From: Fennellomyces sp. T-0311 | Lineage: Eukaryota > Mucoromycota > Mucoromycetes > Mucorales > Lichtheimiaceae | Reading direction: 5' to 3' | NCBI GenBank assembly: GCA_025266875.1 | Contig: JALLLT010000033.1 | Coordinates: forward strand, 372,001 to 436,000 | DNA: 64,000 nucleotides | Shown here: piece by piece, positions 35,130-45,136 of the stretch | How the letters are laid out: every line of letters begins with the position of its first letter | How positions within the stretch are numbered: the stretch's first letter is position 1 | Made by a program: the position numbers and the translations under genes | The notes under the pieces: model-generated | What the model saw: only the letters and a program-made list of their open reading frames with translations | Databases searched by the model: none | What the model was told of the DNA's origin: nothing

Positions 35130-38116
35130 TTAAGTGTACAATTCTTCGGTCAAGTCAGTAATGAAAGGAATAGATTCACCAGCAAGATCCTCCTCCTTCA
35201 AGAATTCAAGAGGGAACTCAACAATATGACCACGTACACGGCTGAGTTGATCACGAATATCTTCAACGCTCATCGAAGGATCATAGACGTGACCAATTTC
35301 AATCTTGCTTTGATCTGGATAGAATTCTTTGTATTGATCCCAGTTGTGAACTAAAAAAAACCGTATTAGATCCATTTAAACAAAAATCTTAATGAAACTT
35401 ACCATTGTCATCAGGAACACAGTGGAAGACTTCACGGAAAGCACTGGTGTTGGTAGCTGCGGTTTCGGTCATTAAGTTGAATGTTTCTTCGGACAATGGA
35501 TCCATAACAAGACGATCTTCCTCCGATTCGGTATAATCAACGTTGGGAACAGGCAATGGAAGCATATCATCGGTAACATCATCCAATGCACGTTCATCGT
35601 CGTTCAACAAGCCCAAATGTTCCTTCCACAATTGGCGGCGGAGTGTGGCGGCGAATCGACCAGCTTCATACTGTAATAATTAAGGTGTTAATTAATAAAG
35701 TTTCTAAATAGCATCCAATATCTGTATACTTACGTATCTACCGTTCATTTGTGAAGGAATCATGTCCTGATCTTCGACCAGCAAAGCAATTTCGGAGTCA
35801 CGTTCACCACACTGCGAACGATCGTTCAAGTTGGCAGAACCCATGATGACGAGACGATCTATTTTATAAAGTAAGCTCTCTGAACACGTACTAGAATATA
35901 AAACCTTACCATCGGCAATGAAGAGCTTGGAGTGAATATACAATTCTTCCGAAACAAAGTCATGGTTCTTCTCCTCTTCTTGACCATATTCAGAGACACG
36001 ACCGTATTCAACTTCCTCTTCAACGTTGTATCCACTGCTATAAGGCTGGGAGAAACCTTCGACTTGTGTCAAAAATTCCTCGGTTCTCTTGCGTACAATC
36101 CTGTCATAGTTTCTCAAACTGAAGAATCGGATATATTCACTGGCATCAATGCCGTTTTGCTCAAGTTTTTCAATGATACTGCGACCACCACGGCAAATTG
36201 AAATGTACTGATAGTGCATAATCATTCTACAAAACTTTATAAGTACAAAGCTGCTCTTCATGCATAACATCATTTCTTTCTTTTTTTACCTGGGGTTGGA
36301 AGCTTCCTTAGTGCTAAGTTCAGCAGGGAAACCAGGCATGAGAGGCATCATCACATAGACCTTGAAAGGCGTGCGTTCCTCATGTGCACGGTTAATTCTC
36401 TTGACGATAGCTTCACCAATCAAGTTTCTAAGCACAAAGTCATCATCCTTCTCGGTTGAAGTGACTTTTTAAAATGTCAGTTCAAAAAAAAAAAAACGTC
36501 AAGGAACGAGCACAAAAGACTTACTGAAGAACTGGTTCTCAATGTAAATAAAGTGCTCAGCATCGTGGATGGAGTGAATGTAAGCATTCTGGATAGAGTG
36601 CTCAGTTTCATCAAGACCCAAACTCCATTCACCGGAGCTGCGAAGAACTTGGGTACGGCAAGTGCCAGTAATATCACGTGTACCATGCATAAAGCGGTAG
36701 GCTCTGTGAGCGGCAACTTCATCTTGATCATCGGGAATTTGGAAGTTTTGATGATGACCGAAACCACCAAGAGCTGGCTTCAAAAACAAGATACGCTCAT
36801 CATCCATGTTCTTTTTGGTCTTGATGTAGTTCCATCGTTCACAGAAATGGCGGCCAACATCGAGAACCGGACCACCCACCTAATAATAGTTAACTTGTGT
36901 TCCCCGAAAAAACGTCACACAAACTTACCATACAAAGCGAAACGTCGTGCCAAGGCATTCTGGGAAGGCATGTTTTGTCAATCAAACGACGGTCCCACTC
37001 GTTAACTTAAAAAAAAATAAGGTGTTCATTTGAATATGACGTGCTAAAAAAGACTCTTTTTTTTCATACCTCCTTCAAAGTCACGAACACGAGCATTGTT
37101 GTAGTCCTGACCTATAAGCTTGTGAGTAAAAAAAAGAGTATGCACAATGGTTTCACTTACCAGGGAAGATCTCATGGCCGGTTCCGTCAAAAAAGTCACC
37201 TGGGTGGTGGCTATGCGTATCCCAACGACTAAAAGCATATATTAGCGTATAACAAATATAATGCATGTTACAATCCATTACCCGTAGCAAAGATCGAGAC
37301 CACCCAAGAAAGCAATCTTGTTGTCCACAACGACGAACTTTTCGTGATGAGACCAGTACGCGTTCAACCCCTTGAGCGTGAAATTGGGGGAGCGTTGAAC
37401 TGTAACACCTTGTAAGTTAAACCGTTTCATAACCCATTGATCGAGAAAAAGCTCACCGATAATGTTCTCATGAAGTCCTTCCAACGTATCCTTCGTGTGG
37501 GAGCTGTTGATCGTCAAAGCCAAAGAAACTTCCTATATCCACGCGTAAGTTTCTTTTTTTTTTCATCTCCTCGTTTTTATCTTCATACCTTGTAAACCAC
37601 AACAAAGATCTTGACACCTTCTTCAGCCTTGCGCTTAAGCAAGTTATCGATACGATATTCCGGGTATTTGGCAGGAGGGCGGCGGAGATACTACAAAACC
37701 AAAGGTCAGCTTTAAAGCAAAGAGGGGATGGGGACGAGTTTGGTTACCATTTCGGGAGACTAACGTAAATACACGCGCTTGTCAGTTTCATAAACATCAA
37801 TGTATGTACATCCAAAGGAAAAACCTACCAACCACCAGTCCTCGATATAGATAACTTGGCGCGCATTTTCGATAGCTTCTGAGACAGCCCTGCAGTGCAG
37901 GAGATCGGTGTGTCAGTTTGATTAAACACAGCCCTTGCATACTGCATCTTACCAGCAGTAATCATGACCATCAATAAAGTATTTCACTTTAGCTTCGTGA
38001 CGGACCGGGGCAAAAGAGTCATGTCGGTGGTAATTTTGGGAGAACTCTTCCTCTCGTTGGTCCTCCTCCTCACCAGCATCGAACATGTTGCTGAAAAAGT
38101 TGGTGATAAACGCCAT
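35130..38116 (-). CDS. Phospholipase D (two HKD motifs, no PX/PH)
   Basis: Hydrolyses phosphatidylcholine to phosphatidic acid and choline. Fifteen exons: 38116-37953, 37889-37829, 37759-37748, 37690-37589, 37532-37457, 37408-37282, 37228-37161, 37111-37070, 37005-36929, 36879-36525, 36464-36290, 36226-35910, 35858-35734, 35670-35403, 35350-35130; 729 aa. The first catalytic motif is [20 protein letters not shown], followed by RWD. The second is [20 protein letters not shown]. The N-terminal [20 protein letters not shown] is the conserved PLD box; its SPEM comes from a 12-nt microexon. PX and PH domains of Spo14/PLD1 are absent, and the protein starts just before the catalytic core, so membrane targeting must differ. 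Bases between the HKDs encode the usual QNAYIHSI and ENQFFITSTE segments. Confidence 0.94.
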
Positions 38117-38187
38117 GATTCACACAAAGAAAAAGTGAAAGAAAGAAAAAGTGGGGATAACCGAGACCAAAGTGGAAAAAAAGTGTG

Positions 38188-38196
38188 CTTTATATC
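38188..38196 (-). promoter_or_regulatory. TATA-like element of the PLD gene
   Basis: On the minus strand this reads GATATAAAG, about 75 bp upstream of ATG 38116. Spacing fits a core promoter. Confidence 0.35.
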
Positions 38197-38199
38197 TCT

Positions 38200-40011
38200 T
38201 ATGACCGTAATTTGGCGCCGCTCCATATATATTACTTTTTGTCCAGTTTGCATATCTTGCATATAGATAAACAACCATGTGAATAGTTTATTTCTATTGT
38301 TATTGTAAAAAATATCTGAGAAATAAATAAATCAATAACATTGGTTTTGCTTTTTGCTTTTTTTTTCTTTCTCGTCTATTATATTTTGTATATCTTGTTG
38401 CTTTAGTCGTCGGCGCGTCGACACGAAAAGGAACTTCCTCCGCCCTGTCGTGCAACTGTACTACTTACAAAAAGAGACTGGCTATACGTAGTGTGGTACA
38501 ATGGCTGGTGAGTGCGGACCTCAACTGAATGTTGAACGAACACCATGCCCCGTCCGAACATGGGCTTTTTTACTATACTTTAGGTAACTTCTTTTTGCGT
38601 ATATCATTCCAGACCTTCTATACATTGGAAGGTTGTTGCTTACTTATAATATATGATTCCTGGAGCTCTAGTTGTTTCATATAAAAGGCACAGCTATGGT
38701 CCCACCTTGATGACCGTCGGGTAGGACGTATGGTCCCGTGGTTATAATAGACTAAAAGTTTGTTAAACTATGCGTTCCATTAACGCGCTGTCGGGTATAC
38801 GAAATTTTATCCAGAATTTCTAACCATCGATAAAAAAGTTTCTTTTTTTTTGTGTGAGAGAAATATACACCTCGCCAGGCATGTGGGCCATCAATTTCAA
38901 AAGTCATACGGGTTGCTCCATATATATCAGTTAAAGTTTAATCACAAATGTTATTTAGTCTTTCTGTAAAAGACACAAAAAGTGCTCTAGCCCAATGGTG
39001 CCACAGTGAAATTTAGTCCAGCCAATAAAGTCAATGTATTTGACCATCAATGCAGTCTACATCTTTAATGGCATTAATGAAATAAAGGTGTATCCATACT
39101 TAGTAAGCCGCTCTATCAACCAAAAAAAAACATCTTTTGCCGAAGCAAATAGTCTTGGGAAATGATTCCGGTACTCTGGGCTCAGGAAATAAAGGTAATT
39201 TAGAGCCTGTGTTACCGGGAGCCCGGAGAAAGAATCAACCGAACCCCTTTGCATGAGTATTTACAGATTCTATACGCTCTTTCTTCAGGTTTAAATATAG
39301 CTTCGGGTTATCAGATAGGAATTCAAAACGCAGGAATGAAAAGGTACGGTTATACTTTATGATAAAGGTACTTGAACATTCGTCAACACAAAAGGGCAAA
39401 GTAAAACATATCTGGTAGAAGTGCCAAGTGTAATGGCGCGACGTTAAGGTGGTACTGTTCGTTTGTACTGGCTCGGAGCATGCTTTGAGATGCGTAACGA
39501 AAGAAATCGAAACAAGGTCTATAAGAAAGGAGGTACCGGGTGTCATATACGTAGCTGTTGTCTCTTCTCATACCAGTCCTTCAAAGTAGATGGCTTCTAC
39601 TGATTGTTGCTACGTTAATATGGTCAATACGGCAAGCGCCAGAAAATTCTCGGTGCACCTGTCTAAGCAACATAGACCTCTGTGTAGTGCGTGATACATA
39701 CGGACAATCTTTACTTTTTAAGATACGTGTGTATAAGGTGAATTCAGTCAAAGTATCTTGCTACACCACTTTCCTAAAGCTGCAGCAATGGAAAAACACC
39801 ATCTAGTTGTAGAGCTTATAGGCAAAGCTTTGCTGTTCATCCAAGGGTAGACTTACACAGCAGTCGTATACTAATCAGTACCTTAGCAAACCGTGCGAGT
39901 GTAAAATGACGAACATACCTAGGAGTTACCAAGCAATAGCGGTGTTTCACCAAGCATTTTTTTCATTTTTCGGCTGCGGGCTGAACCTTCCTTGCGATCT
40001 ACCTTTGAAAA
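38200..40011. other. Intergenic interval
   Basis: About 1.8 kb between the divergent PLD and URM1 genes. Short open frames on both strands show no domain or splice logic. I see no RNA gene or repeat. Confidence 0.45.
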
Positions 40012-40435
40012 ATGTCAGATTTAACGATCAATGTGGAATTTAGGTACGTCATTGCACCAACGCATGGACATTGCTTTGATTGCTTACGGCACGGAATAGC
40101 GGCGGCATGGAATTGCTGTTCAACAATGTCCGTCAGCACAAAATCATACTTCCCGCCAAGTCTGACGCCTCACAGCCAGCCACTCTGCGTGATCTGATAT
40201 TTCATATTCGCGACACCATGATGACCGAGAAAAAGGATCTTTTTGTTGAAAAAGACACAGTGTATGCTTTTTTTTTACTTAGCTGGGAAAATATGATTCA
40301 CTGACTTGGATTGACAGACGTCCTGGAATTTTGGTACTGATCAATAACGTGGATTGGGAATTGTGCGATGAAATCGAATACCAGCTGGAGGATAAGGACG
40401 AGATCGTGTTTATTAGCACTTTGCATGGAGGATAA
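40012..40435 (+). CDS. URM1: Ubiquitin-related modifier Urm1
   Basis: Sulfur carrier for thiolation of tRNA wobble uridine and a protein modifier (urmylation). Three exons, 40012-40043, 40100-40261 and 40318-40435, give 103 aa (yeast 99). The beta-grasp fold reads GGMELLFNN near the start, [11 protein letters not shown] in the middle, [15 protein letters not shown] late, and ends in STLHGG. The terminal diglycine directly before the stop is the site thiocarboxylated by the E1 Uba4. The first exon encodes only about 10 residues. It converges on the Gemin8-like gene with 19 bp between stop codons. Confidence 0.95.
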
Positions 40436-40454
40436 TAAAGGTTACAAATGGTTT

Positions 40455-41030
40455 TTATAAACGTAAAGGCAACACTGGCCACAGGACCGCTTGACCATCT
40501 CGACACGCATCCAAGTATTCCGAGTCAAGTAAATGCTCTTGTATGCGTATTCGTGCTGGAGATGAATCGTCGGTGTCATGGTGTACCAGGCAAGACGTTG
40601 GGGCTTCAATGCCACCTCTATATGCATCAGTGATCCATTTGTCATGTTCTTCTTCCTCTTCCTGGACCATTGCCTCTTCACCTAGTAGTACTGATATCAG
40701 CATGAACAACAATCAGGGGTTGCCAGGTTACTTACGTTCTTTGCGATATGCCTCTGAAAACTTGAAAATCTCAATGGCCTCTTCGGATAATGTTGTTTGT
40801 GGTTGTTCGTCTGTGTCTTCCTGCACATACTCTTCTTCGTAACCTTCCTCATAGTAGTCCTCCTCCTCATAATTTTCGTCGTCGCCTGCGGTTTCCGCGT
40901 GCTGCAACCCATCATATTGCTGCCATTGCGACGCGCTTGATTGCTGATTCAAAATGCTTTGCCAATACCTGACTTGTTCTGGACTGAAATGGCGTTCGTG
41001 AAAAGATCTAAATCGTAGCACATTGCTCAT
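40455..41030 (-). CDS. Gemin8-like SMN-complex protein
   Basis: Two exons, 41030-40736 and 40681-40455, 173 aa. The N-terminus contains FSPEQVRYWQSILNQQ, resembling the RYW...Q segment at the start of animal Gemin8. A very acidic Glu/Tyr-rich linker follows, then TLSEEAIEIFKFSEAYRKER, which aligns with the Gemin8 helix before its coiled coil. The C-terminal part has a YRGGIEAPT patch and ends in LWPVLPLRL, matching the WPVIPLKF-type tail of Gemin8. In animals Gemin8 holds Gemin6/7 and SMN together for snRNP assembly. The assignment rests on several short collinear motifs, not a domain search. It is divergent from SEC15 across 78 bp. Confidence 0.7.
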
Positions 41031-41108
41031 GTTCAAAAAAAAAGAGGACTCCGCTTAATAAAAGCTGGCGGTTTTGCTTTTGTCACGCCTTGTTCGTATA
41101 ACGAAATA
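41031..41108. promoter_or_regulatory. 78-bp divergent promoter, Gemin8-like / SEC15
   Basis: The two start codons (41030 on minus, 41109 on plus) are only 78 bp apart, so transcription of both genes must start inside or very near this stretch. It contains an A-run next to the Gemin8-like start and no obvious TATA box. Confidence 0.5.
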
Positions 41109-44100
41109 ATGTCAGTTGTCACCAAACATGACCCGGACCTCAATCGTCTCGCCGAAAACATGATGGAGACCACCAATCTGGCCGACACCGATGTACTCAC
41201 CAGCGGTTTAGAATTGACCTTCTCAGCAGCAATAGATGATGCCGAAAACTTGGAACAACTCGGTCCAGTTATTAAGCAGATTACCGAAACAGGCAGACAA
41301 GAAGCCTTTGTCGATCAACTTGACTCGCTCGTACGCAAAAAAGACGCCGAAATTGAACGCATGTGCAATGCTCACTACCAAGTAATACAAGCGGAAAACC
41401 GTTTTTTTCTTCAATTCCCAAAGTAACCGTTTCTTTATTAGGAATTCGTTCAAGCGGTCGATCAGCTATTGAAAGTACGGCAAGGGTCGGTCAATTTGCG
41501 TGAGAAAATCAAAGATGTCAATGTCACGCTGCAAACGCGAGGAAGCAGACTGTCTGAAAAGGTGAGTTATTGTCGCAAATAGGCTTCCAGGAAATTTATG
41601 CCGTACATAGCGTCGTGAATTAATAGAAGCCCGACGCGTGCAACAAAATGTCGAAGATGCGATTCAGGTCCTGCAAAAGAGCTTGGTCATGTTGGAACTC
41701 GCCAACAAGGCAGATCAGCAGTTGGAAGGCAAGAAGTACTATTCCGCACTAAAGGTATGGATATTGTTTCCATAGCAATGGTGTGCTGAAGCAGTTTGTT
41801 TAGACCCTGGATGATTTGGAGAACGAGCATCTGGTAGACATGCCTCAATACACTTTTGTACAGCACATTAGCAAAGGTGTGCCACTTACGCAAAAGATGG
41901 TCAAGGATGACGTTACAGTGCAATTGCGCGAATGGCTGGCGACGTAAGGAACACACAGTTAATAATAGTGTGATCATGGAATTGACTATGAATTAGCGTT
42001 CGAGGAGTATCACGTGAAATCGGATCACTGGCCATGCAGCGTATGCAGGAACGTCAGGATCGTTGGCGCGCAAAGACCGCCGATAACCCCAAGCTGCGCT
42101 ATCTTCAACATCACAACGTCAACTCGGCCATTGAAATGGTGGTCAACGAGGGTCTTGAATGTATGACATATGCGTCATAGGAGAAGAATCCATTGTCTAA
42201 TGTCACATATAGCGAGTATTGTGGACGAAGTAGCCATCGATTTCGAGCCATTGTATCGCTGCATCCACGTCTACGACACATTGGGAAGACGACACGAGTT
42301 CAAAGCGTCCTATGAGGAAGATCGTCGAGTAATGTCACATCTACAGAAAACAGGTTCAAGTTAATGAACTAACGAAAAAAGTAGGCTCAAGCAAACCTTG
42401 CCTTGTCTGCACCGATCAATCTTCGTGACGGAAACATGACACCGTTTGAGACGTTGCTGCAAGACATTGTTGGCTTTTTCATCATTGAGCACATTGTCAT
42501 GCACAGCACGCAGGATTTCAGAAGTCGAGCTGAAGTGGATGCATTGTGGGAGATGGTTACTGGCAAAATTATCCTGGTGGTTTCTGAGAGCCTCAAAGGT
42601 TGTCGAGATCCAGAGCTATTCCTGCGTATCAAGTTTTCGCTATTGATTTTCATCCAAACGTTGGAGGTAGGGGTACATAATTGACGATAGGATATATATA
42701 TACTCATGACGTGGGGCAGAGCTTCGATTACCTGGTTAAACCATTACAGGAGACTCTCCTTACATTGTTCCAGCGTTACTCAGAGTTGCTGATCAACCAG
42801 TATAGCGAAGTGTTTGAAAAGGTGAGTTCAAGTTGTCCAGCAACAACATAGCTAAAGCGCGGGATGTACAGATTGTGCAAGAAGACGAATGCATGCCAAT
42901 GACAGTCGAAAATGCCGATGAACTTCGAGAAGTCATGCAATATACCCGATTCCGCCCTGACCGAGAATTTTTGAAGCGTCATGGGTAAATATATCTTTGC
43001 CAGTAATTTGCGTCCGAGGCTCACCATGTGTGGATAGATTCCCGCTACGATTACCCTTCTCCAAAGTATTTCCCACATGTTGTCGTGACGTGAGTGCGTT
43101 TGTACATCAATTCTATCAGTTCGCCGAAGGATTTTCACAAACACATGGTGAGATGGACGATATCCTCAAAAAGGTAGAGTAAACTATTGAAATATTATCC
43201 ATGAACCAAGCCGTTGATTCAGAAAAAAAATGGTAGGCCGTGGATAGCCTTCTTATCCAAAAAGTCAACGCAATTCTGCTCAAGAAACTGCAATCAACAA
43301 ACCTGTCACAAATCGTGCAGATCATTATCAACATTGAGTATTTTGAATCCACGTGTCCTGATTTCGAAATGCTGCTTATGGAAACTCGATCCTTCCATCG
43401 CTCTGGTCGCATTCACCTCAAGGCTTCGGCTACTTTCAAAGAAACTCGACGAAAGGCCGAAAAACGTATTTTCGAGCTGGTTAACTCGAAACTGGATGAA
43501 TTTTTAGAACTTGCTGAATTTGACTGGTAAGAAGAGAGTTTGTCCTATTATCGGTGTAGTAAACAATTTCCAAAATCTAGGGAAACACGCGAATTGCAGC
43601 AGTATCCAAGCTCTCACCTGCAAGATTTGGTCACATTTTTGACAAATGTCACAAATGCAGCCCTGCTGAACCTTCCCGAATCGATCAAAAGCTTGTTATA
43701 TTTTGATGCATTGGAGCACCTTAGTTATTCTTTAAAGGTATGTATTGCCCGAGCAATAAAGTGTAGTCTTTAGTGAACATGGATACGGTTAGAACCTTCT
43801 CCTGGATCCCGACAACAGAGTCATCACTGAGGTTGCCCTGCGCAACTTTGATACCGATGTCCGGTTCATTGAAGATTTTGTGCACCAACTGGGAGACCCA
43901 ACCATTCTGGATACCTTTGCAGAGCTCAGACAGGTAACAATAATCCAAGTACGCTGCTTTCCTGTACTGACCCATGCCCTCAAAGATCATTGACCTCTCA
44001 ATGGGCGACAATCCCGAAGAATACCTTACACCGCAGATCAAAAGCCGTAAATACGGACGGATCAATGGACGGGATGTGATTGTACTTTTTGAAAAGTGAG

Positions 44101-44317
44101 TGATTGTCCTAGTGGGTATTGGGCACACTTATTCATCCATTGACACAGGCTGCTGCGCGACAACACATCGTCCTTCAGCGCGACTCCGAGACAAAAATCT
44201 CGTCGCAAAGGCATGGAGAATGTGGCAAGGTATGGGCCTGTATAGAAAAAAGAAGGTTCATTTGTAAAAACTGACCATTGATCGTTTTGCAGAGTTCTTC
44301 GATCTGTACACATCTAA
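41109..44317 (+). CDS. SEC15: Exocyst complex component Sec15
   Basis: Rab-GTPase effector subunit of the exocyst, which tethers secretory vesicles at sites of polarised growth. Sixteen exons (41109-41381, 41442-41561, 41611-41754, 41804-41943, 41997-42160, 42213-42328, 42385-42666, 42720-42821, 42872-42984, 43038-43173, 43237-43526, 43581-43737, 43793-43933, 43986-44095, 44149-44229, 44293-44317) give 797 aa, close to EXOC6. The N-terminal half has coiled coils (LREKIKDVNVTLQTRGSRLS, VQQNVEDAIQVLQKSLVMLE). Family stretches include FEPLYRCIHVYDTLGRR, MTPFETLLQDIVGFFIIEHI, LPFSKVFPTCC and VHQFYQFAEG. Intron lengths are about 47-70 nt and every phase was checked. The final exon encodes eight residues. 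Its stop codon is six bases from that of the opposing TPR gene. Confidence 0.95.
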
Positions 44318-44323
44318 ATGTTT

Positions 44324-45136
44324 CTATTTTTCCAACTTTTTCGCTAATTTATCCAATGCTTGGTCGGCTTTGTCAATGCCCAATATTTGAGCACGTTCGA
44401 AACGTGTTTTGGCTGCATCCAAGTCGCCCGTTGCTTCATAAACACATCCCAGGTTATACTGGATTTCACCGTCTAAAGGATTAAAATTGGATGCCTGTTC
44501 GAGATGCTTGATGGCTTCCGGTACGTTCTTGAGCATCAAATAGGCAGATGCAATGTTGGTGTGCGCATCAGCTTGGTTTGGTTCAAATTCAAGCGAGCGT
44601 TCAAACGCGCGAATCGCATCCTTATGCTTGCCTATGATTCATATCAGCCAACCACTTTCTTGCTCCAGAAAAAGACATTAGTTACCCATTTGAAAGTAGC
44701 ATACGCCAATGTTAAAGTAACCGGGAGCTTGTTTCAGTAGCCGTTAGTTTTTTTTTTGTGCGAGCAACAAACATGAAAGAGGATTTACCACTGGGCGCCA
44801 ACTGCACACTCTTGTGATAACTTTGCATGGCCTGCGCGTTACTGGTATAAGCCAAAGTACATTCTTTTTCTCCATATTCCCATTTACCATATCGATTGAA
44901 CCTTCGTTCAAGTATTCGGAACCCTTCTTCATTAGCTCTTCGGCATCGGAATAACGATCGAACTTGGGACGGGTTACAGAAAATGCTGAAATGCCACGTT
45001 AGATCGAGTGGTTGCTTTTACATTGAGTTGAATTCTCACTTCTAACTGCAGTTGCTCTGAAAACAACGGGTGGGGTTCGTCGCAAAGGAGCAATGGCTCG
45101 ACGTGAACTTAATCGTGTAATGGCTCTGGTCAACAT
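44324..45136 (-). CDS. TPR repeat protein with mitochondrial-type presequence
   Basis: Five exons: 45136-45040, 44985-44888, 44831-44789, 44727-44686, 44631-44324; 195 aa. The N-terminus (MLTRAITRLSSRRAIAPLRR) is Arg/Ser-rich, free of acidic residues and amphipathic, as in mitochondrial matrix presequences. The rest is tandem TPR helices, including EELMKKGSEYLNEGSIDMAM, GYFNIGVCYFQMGKHKDAIR, ADAHTNIASAYLMLKNVPEA and EIQYNLGCVYEATGDLDAAK. TPRs mediate protein binding; the partner and process are unknown. For exon 3 the acceptor at GCGCAG was taken because the nearer AG would create an immediate stop. Its 3' UTR must overlap SEC15. Confidence 0.8.
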
